A stretch of 29,424 nucleotides of DNA, from positions 1 through 29,424 of the forward strand of contig URGK01000031.1 in the NCBI GenBank assembly GCA_900547295.1, read 5' to 3'. How positions within the stretch are numbered: the stretch's first letter is position 1; every line of letters begins with the position of its first letter. The notes below the pieces were generated by a model. The model did no database searches and had not been told where the DNA came from. It saw only the letters and a list, made by a program, of their open reading frames with translations. This DNA is from an uncultured Eubacteriales bacterium. Its GTDB lineage: Bacteria > Bacillota > Clostridia > Peptostreptococcales > Anaerovoracaceae. The translations under genes and the position numbers were made by a program. Shown here one piece after another: positions 6,679-14,900 of this stretch.

Positions 6679-8051
6679 TGAACAAACTAAATCTAAGACA
6701 GATAACAGAGGCCTCAGGCGGAAGTCTGGTGCAGGGCGATGAAACACAATATATAACAGGGGCGTCCATAGACTCAAGGACTGCGGTGGCAGGCAACCTG
6801 TTTGCAGCAATACGCGGTGAGAATACCGACGGCCACAGATTTATAGCTGCGGCTTTTGAAAACGGCTGCAGCGCAGCTCTAATAGATGACAGAAGCTATA
6901 CAGACAAAATACCTGCGGGTATGGGCGCAGTGCTGGTAGATGATACCGTTAAGGCGTTTCAGGATATAGCCTCATACTACAGGGCTTCCATGGATATAAA
7001 GGTTATCGGTGTTACGGGAAGCGTAGGCAAAACCGGCACCAGCGATATGGTTAAAGCCGTATGTAGCGGCAAGTTCAAGACAGCCAAGACCAAAGGCAAC
7101 TTCAACAACCATATAGGACTTCCGCTCAGCATTCTGGACTTTGATCCGGACACTAAAATCGGCATACTGGAAATGGGCATGGATCGGCCCGGTGAAATAG
7201 AATTTCTTGCAGGTATTGCAAAGCCTGATATAGGGATAATAACCAATATAGGTACGGCACACATTGAATACCTTGGCAGCAGGGAAAACATATTCAAAGC
7301 CAAAATGGAGATTACAGCCTACTTCGGCAAGGATAATGTCCTCATAGTAAACGGCGATGATGATTTCCTCGGCGCCCTCTGCGATACGGAGTACAGACTT
7401 GTTAAGGTAGGCGCTGCGGGAGGCAGTCAGGTCTATGTGTACAATATAAGCGACAGCGCCGAAAACGGTGTGGAGTTCACACTGGAATACAAAGAGAAAG
7501 CAACAAGAATTCACCTGCCTGTTCCCGGCAGACACAATGCAGTCAATGCGGCTCTTGCCATAGCGGCGGGGCTTGAGGCCGGAGTTTCGGTGGAGGAGGC
7601 CGCAAAGGGTCTTCAAAGTCTTGAATTTACCGATAAGAGGCTTTCGGTCAAGGGCAAAAACGGCATCAAGGTTATAGACGATACCTACAATGCCAGCCCT
7701 GCTTCGATGAAAGCTGCCATAGACGTGCTTATGTCGGCAAAGGGACTTCGCAAGGTGGCAATCCTCGGAGATATGTTTGAGCAGGGAAAGGAAAGCCCGA
7801 GATATCATACAGAGGTAGGAGAGTATGCTTCAGACAAATCTGTCGATATGCTTATTGCAATCGGAGAGGATGCGGAGTATATTAAAGATGGCGCATTGAA
7901 GTCAATGAGCGCCGAAAACGTTAAATATTACAAAACAAAAAATGAATTTCTTAAAGAAATGAAAAACATTATTAAGTCAGGCGACGTTGTCCTTGTCAAG
8001 GGTTCACGAGGCATGGCAATGGATCTGATAGTGAAGAGGATTATGGAGTAG
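6678..8051 (+). CDS. murF: MurF, UDP-MurNAc-tripeptide D-Ala-D-Ala ligase
   Basis: Cytoplasmic ligase adding D-Ala-D-Ala to UDP-MurNAc-tripeptide, the last soluble precursor step. At 457 residues it is full length, with the N-terminal UDP-binding domain (about 1-105, including IDSRT and GHRF), the P-loop GSVGKTGT (114-121), the MurF-typical NFNNHIGLPL (141-150) and DDTYNASPASM in the C-terminal domain. The third residue after the P-loop Lys-Thr is Gly where Ser or Thr is usual, but Lys and the metal-binding Thr are kept. The start ATG overlaps the murE stop. It is followed by mraY after 8 bp. Confidence 0.96.
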   Translation: MNKLNLRQITEASGGSLVQGDETQYITGASIDSRTAVAGNLFAAIRGENTDGHRFIAAAFENGCSAALIDDRSYTDKIPAGMGAVLVDDTVKAFQDIASYYRASMDIKVIGVTGSVGKTGTSDMVKAVCSGKFKTAKTKGNFNNHIGLPLSILDFDPDTKIGILEMGMDRPGEIEFLAGIAKPDIGIITNIGTAHIEYLGSRENIFKAKMEITAYFGKDNVLIVNGDDDFLGALCDTEYRLVKVGAAGGSQVYVYNISDSAENGVEFTLEYKEKATRIHLPVPGRHNAVNAALAIAAGLEAGVSVEEAAKGLQSLEFTDKRLSVKGKNGIKVIDDTYNASPASMKAAIDVLMSAKGLRKVAILGDMFEQGKESPRYHTEVGEYASDKSVDMLIAIGEDAEYIKDGALKSMSAENVKYYKTKNEFLKEMKNIIKSGDVVLVKGSRGMAMDLIVKRIME

Positions 8052-8059
8052 TTGAAATT

Positions 8060-9022
8060 ATGTATACGGTAAAGATTATAATTGCCATTGCAGTGGCATT
8101 TGCAGCAGCAGTTTTGCTTACATCAGTTGAAATCCCTGTTTTAAGAAAAAAACAGATGGGACAGAACATCAGAGAGGAAGGACCTAAATCTCATCAGGCA
8201 AAGGCGGGTACGCCCAGCATGGGCGGTGTTGCCATAATAATATCGGCGGCGCTTACGGCATTTATCATAGGCGGCATCAATATAGAGACGGCTGCAATGG
8301 TTATCGTTATGGCAGCCTTCGGGCTTGTGGGATTTCTCGATGACTTCATCAAGGTCATCAAAAAACACAATCTGGGTCTTAAGGCGTGGCAGAAAATAGT
8401 GTTCCAGTTTGCAATAGCGGCAGCCATAGCGTGCTGGGCGGCATTTGCAACACCTGACGGCACACTTGTATATATACCTTTTGCAGATATATATGTTGAT
8501 TTCGGCGGCTGGTATATACCTTTCATAATATTTACTGTCGTAGCAATGACAAACAGCGTCAACCTTACAGACGGACTTGACGGTCTGGCATCGGGCTGCA
8601 CCGCTTTCGCATCGCTTTTCTTTGCCCTTGTGGCAGGTATGTACGGTATGAGCTCTCCTGCGGTATTCTGCGGAGCAGTGACAGGCGCGTGCCTTGGATT
8701 TCTCGTATTTAACAGAAATCCGGCAAAGGTGTTTATGGGAGATACAGGATCACTTGCGCTGGGCGGCGCAATAACAGCGGCGGCTATTCTTATGAAGATG
8801 GAGCTTCTGCTGCTTATAGCGGGACTTGTATATGTTATAGAGGCTCTTTCCGTTGTAATACAGGTTGTAAGCTTCAAGACAACAGGCAAAAGAGTATTCA
8901 GAATGTCACCGATACATCATCATTTTGAGCTTGGCGGCATGTCCGAAAAAGCGGTCGTTATGATGTTCTGGGCATTTACGTTTGTATGCTGCGCGGCAGG
9001 ACTTGTGATTGTAGGATTATAA
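8060..9022 (+). CDS. mraY: Phospho-MurNAc-pentapeptide translocase MraY
   Basis: Integral membrane enzyme that transfers phospho-MurNAc-pentapeptide from UDP to undecaprenyl phosphate, making lipid I. It has 320 residues with about ten hydrophobic segments. Catalytic landmarks are DD at 94-95 (FLDDFIK), NLTDGLDG at 168-175 with Asp171 and Asp174, and the HHH triad at 286-288 (PIHHHFELGG). SMGGV near residue 54 is also typical. The SD GGAG lies in the end of murF (8045-8048). Nothing is out of the ordinary. Confidence 0.97.
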   Translation: MYTVKIIIAIAVAFAAAVLLTSVEIPVLRKKQMGQNIREEGPKSHQAKAGTPSMGGVAIIISAALTAFIIGGINIETAAMVIVMAAFGLVGFLDDFIKVIKKHNLGLKAWQKIVFQFAIAAAIACWAAFATPDGTLVYIPFADIYVDFGGWYIPFIIFTVVAMTNSVNLTDGLDGLASGCTAFASLFFALVAGMYGMSSPAVFCGAVTGACLGFLVFNRNPAKVFMGDTGSLALGGAITAAAILMKMELLLLIAGLVYVIEALSVVIQVVSFKTTGKRVFRMSPIHHHFELGGMSEKAVVMMFWAFTFVCCAAGLVIVGL

Positions 9023-9047
9023 AAGAATTATGCGAGGAGATTTAGCT

Positions 9048-10418
9048 ATGAATCAGGATAATTTCAAAGACAGAAAAGCACTTGTGGTAGGACTGGGCAA
9101 ATCCGGCAAGGCTGCAATGCAGGCGCTCTCAAAGCTGGGAGCTAAGGTATGGGTACAGGACTCAAAGCCTGAGGAGGATATGGAGCCGCAGCTTCTGGCA
9201 TTCATGGAGGACAGAGGCATCAAAGGATTCTTTGGCAGAAATCCTGAAAATCCCGAAGATTATGATATGCTTGTATTAAGCCCCGGAGTATCCCCCGAGC
9301 TTGACTTCATAAAAAAAGCAGAAGCAGCCGGAGCAGAGGTAATAGGTGAGCTTGAAATTGCCTACAGAGTAGGCAGAGGTAATTATATAGCCATAACCGG
9401 CACCAACGGCAAGACAACAACGACAACCCTTGTGGGAGAGATATTCAAAAATGCAAAGAAAAAAACATATGTAGTCGGCAACATCGGCGTTGCCGTAATT
9501 TCCAAATCACTTGAGGCGGAGGAGGACTCCTGGCTTATTACCGAAACCAGCAGCTTCCAGCTTGAAACCGTTAAATATTTCAAGCCCGCAGTGTCAGCCA
9601 TTTTAAACCTGACACCAGACCACCTCAACAGACACAAAACAATGGAAAACTACGGCAAAGCCAAGGCCAATGTGTTCAAAAACCAGACGGCAGGTGACTA
9701 CCTTGTTATAAATTACGATGACAAACTGTGCTGGAAGCTGGCAGAGGGCTGCAAAGCTACCGTTGTTCCTTTCAGCCGCAGAGAGATACTTGATTTCGGC
9801 GCATATGTAAGCTACGGCAATATAGTTATAAAAAACGAAAAAGGCGAAATCATAAACATATGCAAGGCCGAGGAGCTCAAAATCATAGGAGACCATAACC
9901 TCGAAAACGCTCTTGCAGCGGCAGCCGTAAGCTACTTTGCAGGCATAGAGCCTGAGGTTATATCAAAAACCCTGCGTGAGTTCGGCGGCGTTGCGCACAG
10001 AATAGAATACTGCGGAGAGGTTGACGGTGTTAAATTCTACAATGACTCAAAAGGCACCAATACAGACGCTACAATTACAGCGCTTAAAGCCCTCAAAAAG
10101 AACATAATACTTCTTGCAGGCGGAGATGCCAAAAAACAGGACTTCGCACCTCTTGCTGCAGAGCTTTCAGGAAAGGTAAAGCATATGATGCTCTACGGCA
10201 GGGATGCGGGAGATATAAAGAATGCGGCAGATGCCGCAGGCTTTAATTCATACACTATGGTCAAAAACCTTGAAGAGGCGACAAATCTGGCCTTCGAAAT
10301 GGCGCAGCCGGGAGATGCGGTGCTGCTTTCACCTGCATGCGCAAGCTGGGATATGTACAGCAACTTCGAACAGAGGGGAGATCACTTTAAAATTCTTGTG
10401 GAAAGACTGGGACGCTGA
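9048..10418 (+). CDS. murD: MurD, UDP-MurNAc-L-alanine-D-glutamate ligase
   Basis: Cytoplasmic ligase adding D-Glu to UDP-MurNAc-L-Ala. The product has 456 residues: a Rossmann-like N-terminal domain (VVGLGKSG at about residues 13-20), P-loop GTNGKTT (118-124), LTPDHLNRH in the central domain, and NDSKGTNTDAT then LLSPACASWDMY in the C-terminal domain, all typical of MurD. I chose ATG 9048 because AGGAGA (9035-9040) lies 7 nt before it; an in-frame ATG at 9030 would place that SD inside the gene. The stop overlaps the ftsW start (TGATG). Confidence 0.96.
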   Translation: MNQDNFKDRKALVVGLGKSGKAAMQALSKLGAKVWVQDSKPEEDMEPQLLAFMEDRGIKGFFGRNPENPEDYDMLVLSPGVSPELDFIKKAEAAGAEVIGELEIAYRVGRGNYIAITGTNGKTTTTTLVGEIFKNAKKKTYVVGNIGVAVISKSLEAEEDSWLITETSSFQLETVKYFKPAVSAILNLTPDHLNRHKTMENYGKAKANVFKNQTAGDYLVINYDDKLCWKLAEGCKATVVPFSRREILDFGAYVSYGNIVIKNEKGEIINICKAEELKIIGDHNLENALAAAAVSYFAGIEPEVISKTLREFGGVAHRIEYCGEVDGVKFYNDSKGTNTDATITALKALKKNIILLAGGDAKKQDFAPLAAELSGKVKHMMLYGRDAGDIKNAADAAGFNSYTMVKNLEEATNLAFEMAQPGDAVLLSPACASWDMYSNFEQRGDHFKILVERLGR

Positions 10419-11530
10419 TGGAAACTATTAAAAGAGCAAGAAAAACCGGAGATTTTGTTATAGTGCTTCTGACACTGGCGCTTACCGTATTCGGAGTAAT
10501 AATGGTATTCAGCGCCAGCTATTACAGCGCGCTTTCAAAGACCGGAAACGCCTACGCCTATCTGATAAGGGACGGAATATGGGCTGTTGCGGGACTTATA
10601 GCTATGTTTGTGCTCTCAAGGATAAACTACAAGACATACAGAAAATGGGCATTTCCCATACTGATTGCAAGTATAATTCTGCTTATCGCGCTTTTTATCC
10701 CGCATGTGGGAACTACCACCAACGGCGCGACAAGATGGATAGAACTCGGGCCTATAACAATAATGCCCGGTGAAATTGCCAAAATAGCGGCTATAATATT
10801 CGTATCCTCGTACTTAAGCACAAGCGCGGAGAAGATATATCAGCTCAAATCCATACTGTTTCTGCTGGCGCTGTGCGGCATATTCGGAGGTCTGATAATG
10901 TTTCAGCCCAATATGTCTACAGCTATTACCGTAGTAGGCATTATAGTGGCTATAATGTTTGTGGCGGGACTTGAGCTTAAATACCTTGGCGCTGCCGGAG
11001 TTTTGGGAGTTGTGGCAGGCTGCCTGCTGATTTTTACAGACAAGGACGGCTACAGACTGAGCAGGGCAGTAAGCTTTACGGATCCTTTTGCAGATCCGCT
11101 GGGAGACGGATATCAGGTCTGTCAGTCGCTTCTGGCGCTGGGTTCGGGAGGACTTTTCGGGCTTGGTCTGGGCAAGAGCATACAGAAAAACCTGTATCTG
11201 CCGGAGCCTCAGAACGACTTCATAATCGCCATAATAGGCGAGGAACTTGGGTTTATAGGCGTGCTGCTGCTTATGGCGGCATATCTGGTGCTTATATGGA
11301 GATGCGTTCACATATGCATCAATGCGCCTGACCGTTTCAGTATGCTTCTGGCTTCGGGGATTACCTCGATGCTTGCGATACAGGTTATATTAAATATTGC
11401 GGTAGTTACATCATCAATGCCACCGACGGGAATCATACTTCCCTTTGTAAGCTACGGCGGAAACGCGCTCCTTATTTTTACGGGAGCGATGGGAATAATG
11501 CTGAATATATCGCATCATTCAGCCAAATAA
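10418..11530 (+). CDS. ftsW: FtsW, septal peptidoglycan glycosyltransferase (SEDS family)
   Basis: A 370-residue polytopic membrane protein that polymerises lipid II during septation, working with a class B PBP; here the partner is probably the SpoVD/FtsI product of the same cluster. About ten membrane segments are visible. SEDS signatures include GATRWIELG near residue 104, PEPQNDFIIAIIGEELGFIG in the large external loop, and the C-terminal PFVSYGGNAL. It starts inside the murD stop and is followed by murG after 20 bp. RodA is a homologue, but the cluster position favours FtsW. Confidence 0.94.
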   Translation: METIKRARKTGDFVIVLLTLALTVFGVIMVFSASYYSALSKTGNAYAYLIRDGIWAVAGLIAMFVLSRINYKTYRKWAFPILIASIILLIALFIPHVGTTTNGATRWIELGPITIMPGEIAKIAAIIFVSSYLSTSAEKIYQLKSILFLLALCGIFGGLIMFQPNMSTAITVVGIIVAIMFVAGLELKYLGAAGVLGVVAGCLLIFTDKDGYRLSRAVSFTDPFADPLGDGYQVCQSLLALGSGGLFGLGLGKSIQKNLYLPEPQNDFIIAIIGEELGFIGVLLLMAAYLVLIWRCVHICINAPDRFSMLLASGITSMLAIQVILNIAVVTSSMPPTGIILPFVSYGGNALLIFTGAMGIMLNISHHSAK

Positions 11531-11550
11531 ATATATCAGGAGATTTATCT

Positions 11551-12642
11551 ATGAAAGTTATAATGACAGGCGGAGGCACAGGCGGACATATCTATCCTGC
11601 CATCGCCATTGCAGACAAGATTAAGGAAAAACAGCCCGATGCGGAAATTCTGTTTGTGGGCACCAAAAAAGGACTGGAAAAAACTCTGGTTCCGGGTAAC
11701 GGCTACCCTATAGAATTTATAACCGTAAGCGGCTTTGACAGGCGCAATATGCTCAAAAACATAAGGACCGCGGCGGATCTTGTCAGAGGTCTTTCTCAGG
11801 CCAAAAAAATAATAAAGAGCTTTAAGCCTGATGTGGTTATAGGCACAGGCGGATATGTGTGCGGACCTGTTGTCAAGACTGCGGCAAAAATGGGTGTCAG
11901 AACATACATACACGAGCAGAACGCGTTTCCGGGAATGACCAACAAAATGCTGGAGCCTTATGTAGACAAGGTGTTTATGGGCTTCGAAAAGGCGGGAGAG
12001 TATTTCAAACACCCCGAAAAGCATATCGTTGTGGGAAACCCCGTAAGAAAAAGCTTTTTCACCAAAACAAAACAGCAGGCAAGAGAGGCGCTTGGCATAG
12101 CAGAGGACGAATTTATGATACTTTCCTTTGGCGGCAGCAGAGGCGCAGGCCGTATCAACAAGGCGATGCTTTCCGTACTCAAAGAAGTAAACGGTATGGA
12201 TAAGACAAGCCTTTATTTCGGTACGGGAGATGTTTACTATGATGTAATATGTCACGAGGCGAAGGAGCTTTGCGGCATAGCGGATAATGTTCACATTATG
12301 AGATATATAGACGATATGGACAATCATCTGATGGCCGCAGATGTTGTGGTTTCAAGGGCGGGAGCACTCAGCATAGCGGAGATATGCGTATGCGGCAAAT
12401 GCGCTGTGTTTATCCCATCACCTAATGTTACCGGCAATCACCAGTACCACAATGCAAAGGCGGTTGCAGACAGGGGCGGAGCATTTCTCATAGAAGAAAA
12501 AGACCTTACGGACGAGCTTCTGGTTTCAAAGCTTATGGAGCTTAAAAACGACCCGGAAAAAGTAAAGACTATGGGTCAGGCTGCTAAAAAGTGTGCTTTC
12601 AACGATTCAGCGGAAACAATATACGAAACGATATTCAAGTAA
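11551..12642 (+). CDS. murG: MurG, lipid II synthase
   Basis: Peripheral membrane GT28-family glycosyltransferase that adds GlcNAc from UDP-GlcNAc to lipid I to give lipid II. It has 363 residues. The N-terminal glycine loop GGGTGGHIYPA (about 7-17), HEQNAFPG (lipid I side), the second loop GGSRGAGRIN, and the UDP-GlcNAc site (SRAGALSIAE, then NHQYHNA) are all present. The SD AGGAG precedes the ATG by 7 to 8 nt. A long open frame on the opposite strand here is a codon-bias shadow. Confidence 0.97.
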   Translation: MKVIMTGGGTGGHIYPAIAIADKIKEKQPDAEILFVGTKKGLEKTLVPGNGYPIEFITVSGFDRRNMLKNIRTAADLVRGLSQAKKIIKSFKPDVVIGTGGYVCGPVVKTAAKMGVRTYIHEQNAFPGMTNKMLEPYVDKVFMGFEKAGEYFKHPEKHIVVGNPVRKSFFTKTKQQAREALGIAEDEFMILSFGGSRGAGRINKAMLSVLKEVNGMDKTSLYFGTGDVYYDVICHEAKELCGIADNVHIMRYIDDMDNHLMAADVVVSRAGALSIAEICVCGKCAVFIPSPNVTGNHQYHNAKAVADRGGAFLIEEKDLTDELLVSKLMELKNDPEKVKTMGQAAKKCAFNDSAETIYETIFK

Positions 12643-12647
12643 CCAAT

Positions 12648-12689
12648 ACGCACCTTTGGCATATTATAAAATATGTTATGGAGGTGCGT
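12648..12689 (+). promoter_or_regulatory. Hairpin sequestering the murA ribosome-binding site
   Basis: ACGCACCT (12648-12655) is the exact complement of AGGTGCGT (12682-12689), which holds most of the murA SD GGAGGTG (12680-12686). Two G-T pairs can extend it, and an inner stem CATATT/AATATG with an ATAA loop (12660-12675) caps it. The structure begins 6 bp after the murG stop. No T-run suited to termination follows. It would hide the SD and could regulate murA translation. Confidence 0.6.
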
Positions 12690-13943
12690 TTGATTTTGTC
12701 CTATCACATAAAAGGCGGAGCAAAGGTGCAGGGAGAGTACAGGGTGAGAGGCGCCAAAAATGCGGCTCTTCCCATACTTGCGGCCGGCATAATGGCAGAG
12801 GGTGAAACCCGTATACATAACTGCCCGGACATAAGCGATGTGCGCGTAATGAGAGATATTCTCAAAGGACTTGGAGCAAAGACTGCGTCAGACAGTGACA
12901 CTGTGACGGCAGACTGCAGAGGAATTTCACAAAGCGTTATCCCGCAGACGCTTGGAGCAAGACTTAGAGCTTCGGTGTTTTTCATGGCGCCGTTACTTTC
13001 AAAAACAGGCAGCGTTACGGTGCCTGTTCCGGGAGGCTGTCACATAGGCAAAAGACCTGTTGACATACATATTGATGTTATGAGAGCTTTCGGCGCGGAG
13101 GCAGAGGAAACCGGAGAAAAAATAATATGCCGGGCAGACAGACTCTCAGGAGCGGATATTACCTTGAGATTTCCGAGCGTGGGCGCCACCGAAAACGCAG
13201 TTATGGCCGCGGTATGCGCAGACGGCGCAAGCTGCATACAAAACTGCGCAAGAGAGCCTGAAATAGTATGCCTTGCAGAATATCTCAGAGGCTGCGGGGC
13301 GGAGATTAAAGGAGACGGGACCGGCACCATATATATAAACGGTGTGAAGCGGCTGCATGCGGCGGATATAAGGCTTATGCCTGACCGCATAGAGTGCGGT
13401 ACATATATGGCGATGGCTGCTGCAACCGGCGGAGAGCTTTTTGCGGAGGGCATAAATTCTGAATATCTTCAGAGCTTTACGGAGGCCATGGAAGCGGCAG
13501 GCTGTAGATTCAGATATTTTGAGGACGGCATACTGCTTCGCAAGAATGACGGACTCAAAGGGGATATCAGGATAAGGACAGAGCCGTATCCGGGATTTCC
13601 TACAGATCTGCACCCGCAGTTTGCGGCTATGATGTGCAGAAGCAACGGCGGCTGTGAAATAGAGGAAACCCTGTTTGAAAACAGATATAAATACATAGAA
13701 GAACTGAAAAAAACAGGCGGAAATATTGAAGTTTTTCAAAAAAAAGCTATAATTAAAGGTGTGCCCAAATTATGCGGCGCACATATGAAAGCGCCCGACC
13801 TTAGAGGCGGCGCGGCGCTTGTGACCGCAGCCCTTTGCGCCTGCGGAGAAAGTGTCATAGACAATACACAATACATACAGAGAGGTTACTGCGGATTTGA
13901 TGAAACCATCAGATCTTTAGGCGGAGATATATGGACGATTTAA
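12690..13943 (+). CDS. murA: MurA, UDP-GlcNAc enolpyruvyl transferase
   Basis: First committed step of peptidoglycan synthesis: transfer of enolpyruvate from PEP to UDP-GlcNAc; the target of fosfomycin. About 417 residues. Lys23-Asn24 in RGAKNAALP and the catalytic loop PGGCHIGKRPVD with Cys117 are present, so a fosfomycin-sensitive Cys form. RIECGTYM, PYPGFPTD and DLRGGAALV are also typical. The start is uncertain: GGAGGTG (12680-12686) serves TTG 12690 or TTG 12696; the in-frame ATG 12678 lies upstream of that SD and has none of its own. The gene overlaps ftsQ by 13 bp. Its SD lies in a hairpin. Confidence 0.95.
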   Translation: MILSYHIKGGAKVQGEYRVRGAKNAALPILAAGIMAEGETRIHNCPDISDVRVMRDILKGLGAKTASDSDTVTADCRGISQSVIPQTLGARLRASVFFMAPLLSKTGSVTVPVPGGCHIGKRPVDIHIDVMRAFGAEAEETGEKIICRADRLSGADITLRFPSVGATENAVMAAVCADGASCIQNCAREPEIVCLAEYLRGCGAEIKGDGTGTIYINGVKRLHAADIRLMPDRIECGTYMAMAAATGGELFAEGINSEYLQSFTEAMEAAGCRFRYFEDGILLRKNDGLKGDIRIRTEPYPGFPTDLHPQFAAMMCRSNGGCEIEETLFENRYKYIEELKKTGGNIEVFQKKAIIKGVPKLCGAHMKAPDLRGGAALVTAALCACGESVIDNTQYIQRGYCGFDETIRSLGGDIWTI

Positions 13944-14812
13944 GCAGAAGAGATACAATGTCCTTTGAAACGGATACGGATTATGATTACGAAGATATGT
14001 ACTACGATAATCCGCCGCAGGAGGATGCAGAAGAATACAGCGCTGCCGTAAGCGGCAGCATAGAAAAACGGCGCAAGAAGCGAAACCGCAAGAAACGGCG
14101 CAAAAAACGACTTGGCCTTTGGATACTCATAATCATAGCGGTTATAGTGCTGGCGGTGCTGTTTGGAAGATCATCGTATTTTAACATTGATGAAATACAG
14201 GTCAAGGGCAATCATTACTATACCGATGAGCAGATAATATCAATGGCGGGGGCGCAGACAGGAATCAACACCTTTTCGGCGGGAACCGGCAATATGGAAA
14301 AGCTGCTGTGCGATGATTCCTACATAGCGACAGCCGATGTCAAGAGGAAGCTTCCAAATGTCCTTGAGATTACAATCAGAGAAAGAACCGAAACCGCAGC
14401 GGTATATTCCGAAAAAAATTATTATATCGTTGACGGTTCGGGATATATACTCAAGGTTACAGCCGAAAGACCGGACGTTACAAGAGTTCTGGGACTTACG
14501 GTTAAAAACGGCAAGGAGGGCGAGGCTCTTGAGGTAAAAGAAAGCCGTATGCTTACCGAAACCCTCGATATGCTTACCGAAACCATGAAAGGTACGGTAT
14601 CTTTCAAAAAGATTAAGGCCAGCAATACTGTGCTGAGGGCATATATATACAATCACCTTATAGTCAGAGGTACGGCGGCAAATATTTCCGAGTGCATATC
14701 AAGCGGCAAGCTGGAGGCTGTGCTGTATGACCTGTACGAAAGAGGCATAAAAAACGGTATGATAAGCGTGGGTGACGACCAATATTGCGTATTCAGCCCA
14801 AAAATTAAGTAA
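13931..14812 (+). CDS. ftsQ: FtsQ/DivIB division protein with POTRA domain
   Basis: A 293-residue bitopic protein of the FtsQ-FtsL-DivIC division subcomplex. It has an acidic, Tyr-rich cytoplasmic tail (residues 12-37), a very basic stretch of Lys and Arg (46-60), one membrane segment (61-79) and an extracytoplasmic POTRA domain starting at FNIDEIQVKGN (about 84-150), then the beta domain. The start ATG 13931 overlaps murA and has GGAG only 4 nt away; ATG 13958 (MSFETD) is an alternative. The call follows from topology, POTRA onset and position between murA and ftsZ, the DivIB place in Firmicutes. Confidence 0.9.
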   Translation: MDDLSRRDTMSFETDTDYDYEDMYYDNPPQEDAEEYSAAVSGSIEKRRKKRNRKKRRKKRLGLWILIIIAVIVLAVLFGRSSYFNIDEIQVKGNHYYTDEQIISMAGAQTGINTFSAGTGNMEKLLCDDSYIATADVKRKLPNVLEITIRERTETAAVYSEKNYYIVDGSGYILKVTAERPDVTRVLGLTVKNGKEGEALEVKESRMLTETLDMLTETMKGTVSFKKIKASNTVLRAYIYNHLIVRGTAANISECISSGKLEAVLYDLYERGIKNGMISVGDDQYCVFSPKIK

Positions 14813-14823
14813 AAATCATAAAA

Positions 14824-14866
14824 ACCGCAGTAAATATAGTGCATTTATGCGGGAAATATGATACAA
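14824..14866 (+). promoter_or_regulatory. Possible ftsZ promoter with an overlapping hairpin
   Basis: TGATACAAT (14858-14866) is an extended -10 (TACAAT 14861-14866). The matching -35 region is poor. Just upstream, CCGCA-g-TAAAT (14824-14834) pairs with ATTTATGCGG (14842-14851) around a 7-nt loop, lying over the -35 region. There is no T-run, so it is not a clear terminator. The 88-bp gap is the largest inside the cluster after the spoVD leader. Confidence 0.4.
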
Positions 14867-14900
14867 TTTTAAAGATAATATTCCTAGGGAGGAAACCAGA

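Noticed and set aside
7009..7050. Defective P-loop in MurF (Gly after GKT)
   Set aside because: The Lys and the metal-binding Thr are present; the changed position varies among MurF proteins, and the rest of the protein is intact.
6972..7808. A 278-codon open frame on the minus strand across murF, and similar ones at 8194-8889 and 11545-12327
   Set aside because: They lie entirely within well-supported genes on the other strand, have no SD or motif, and show the composition of codon-bias shadows.
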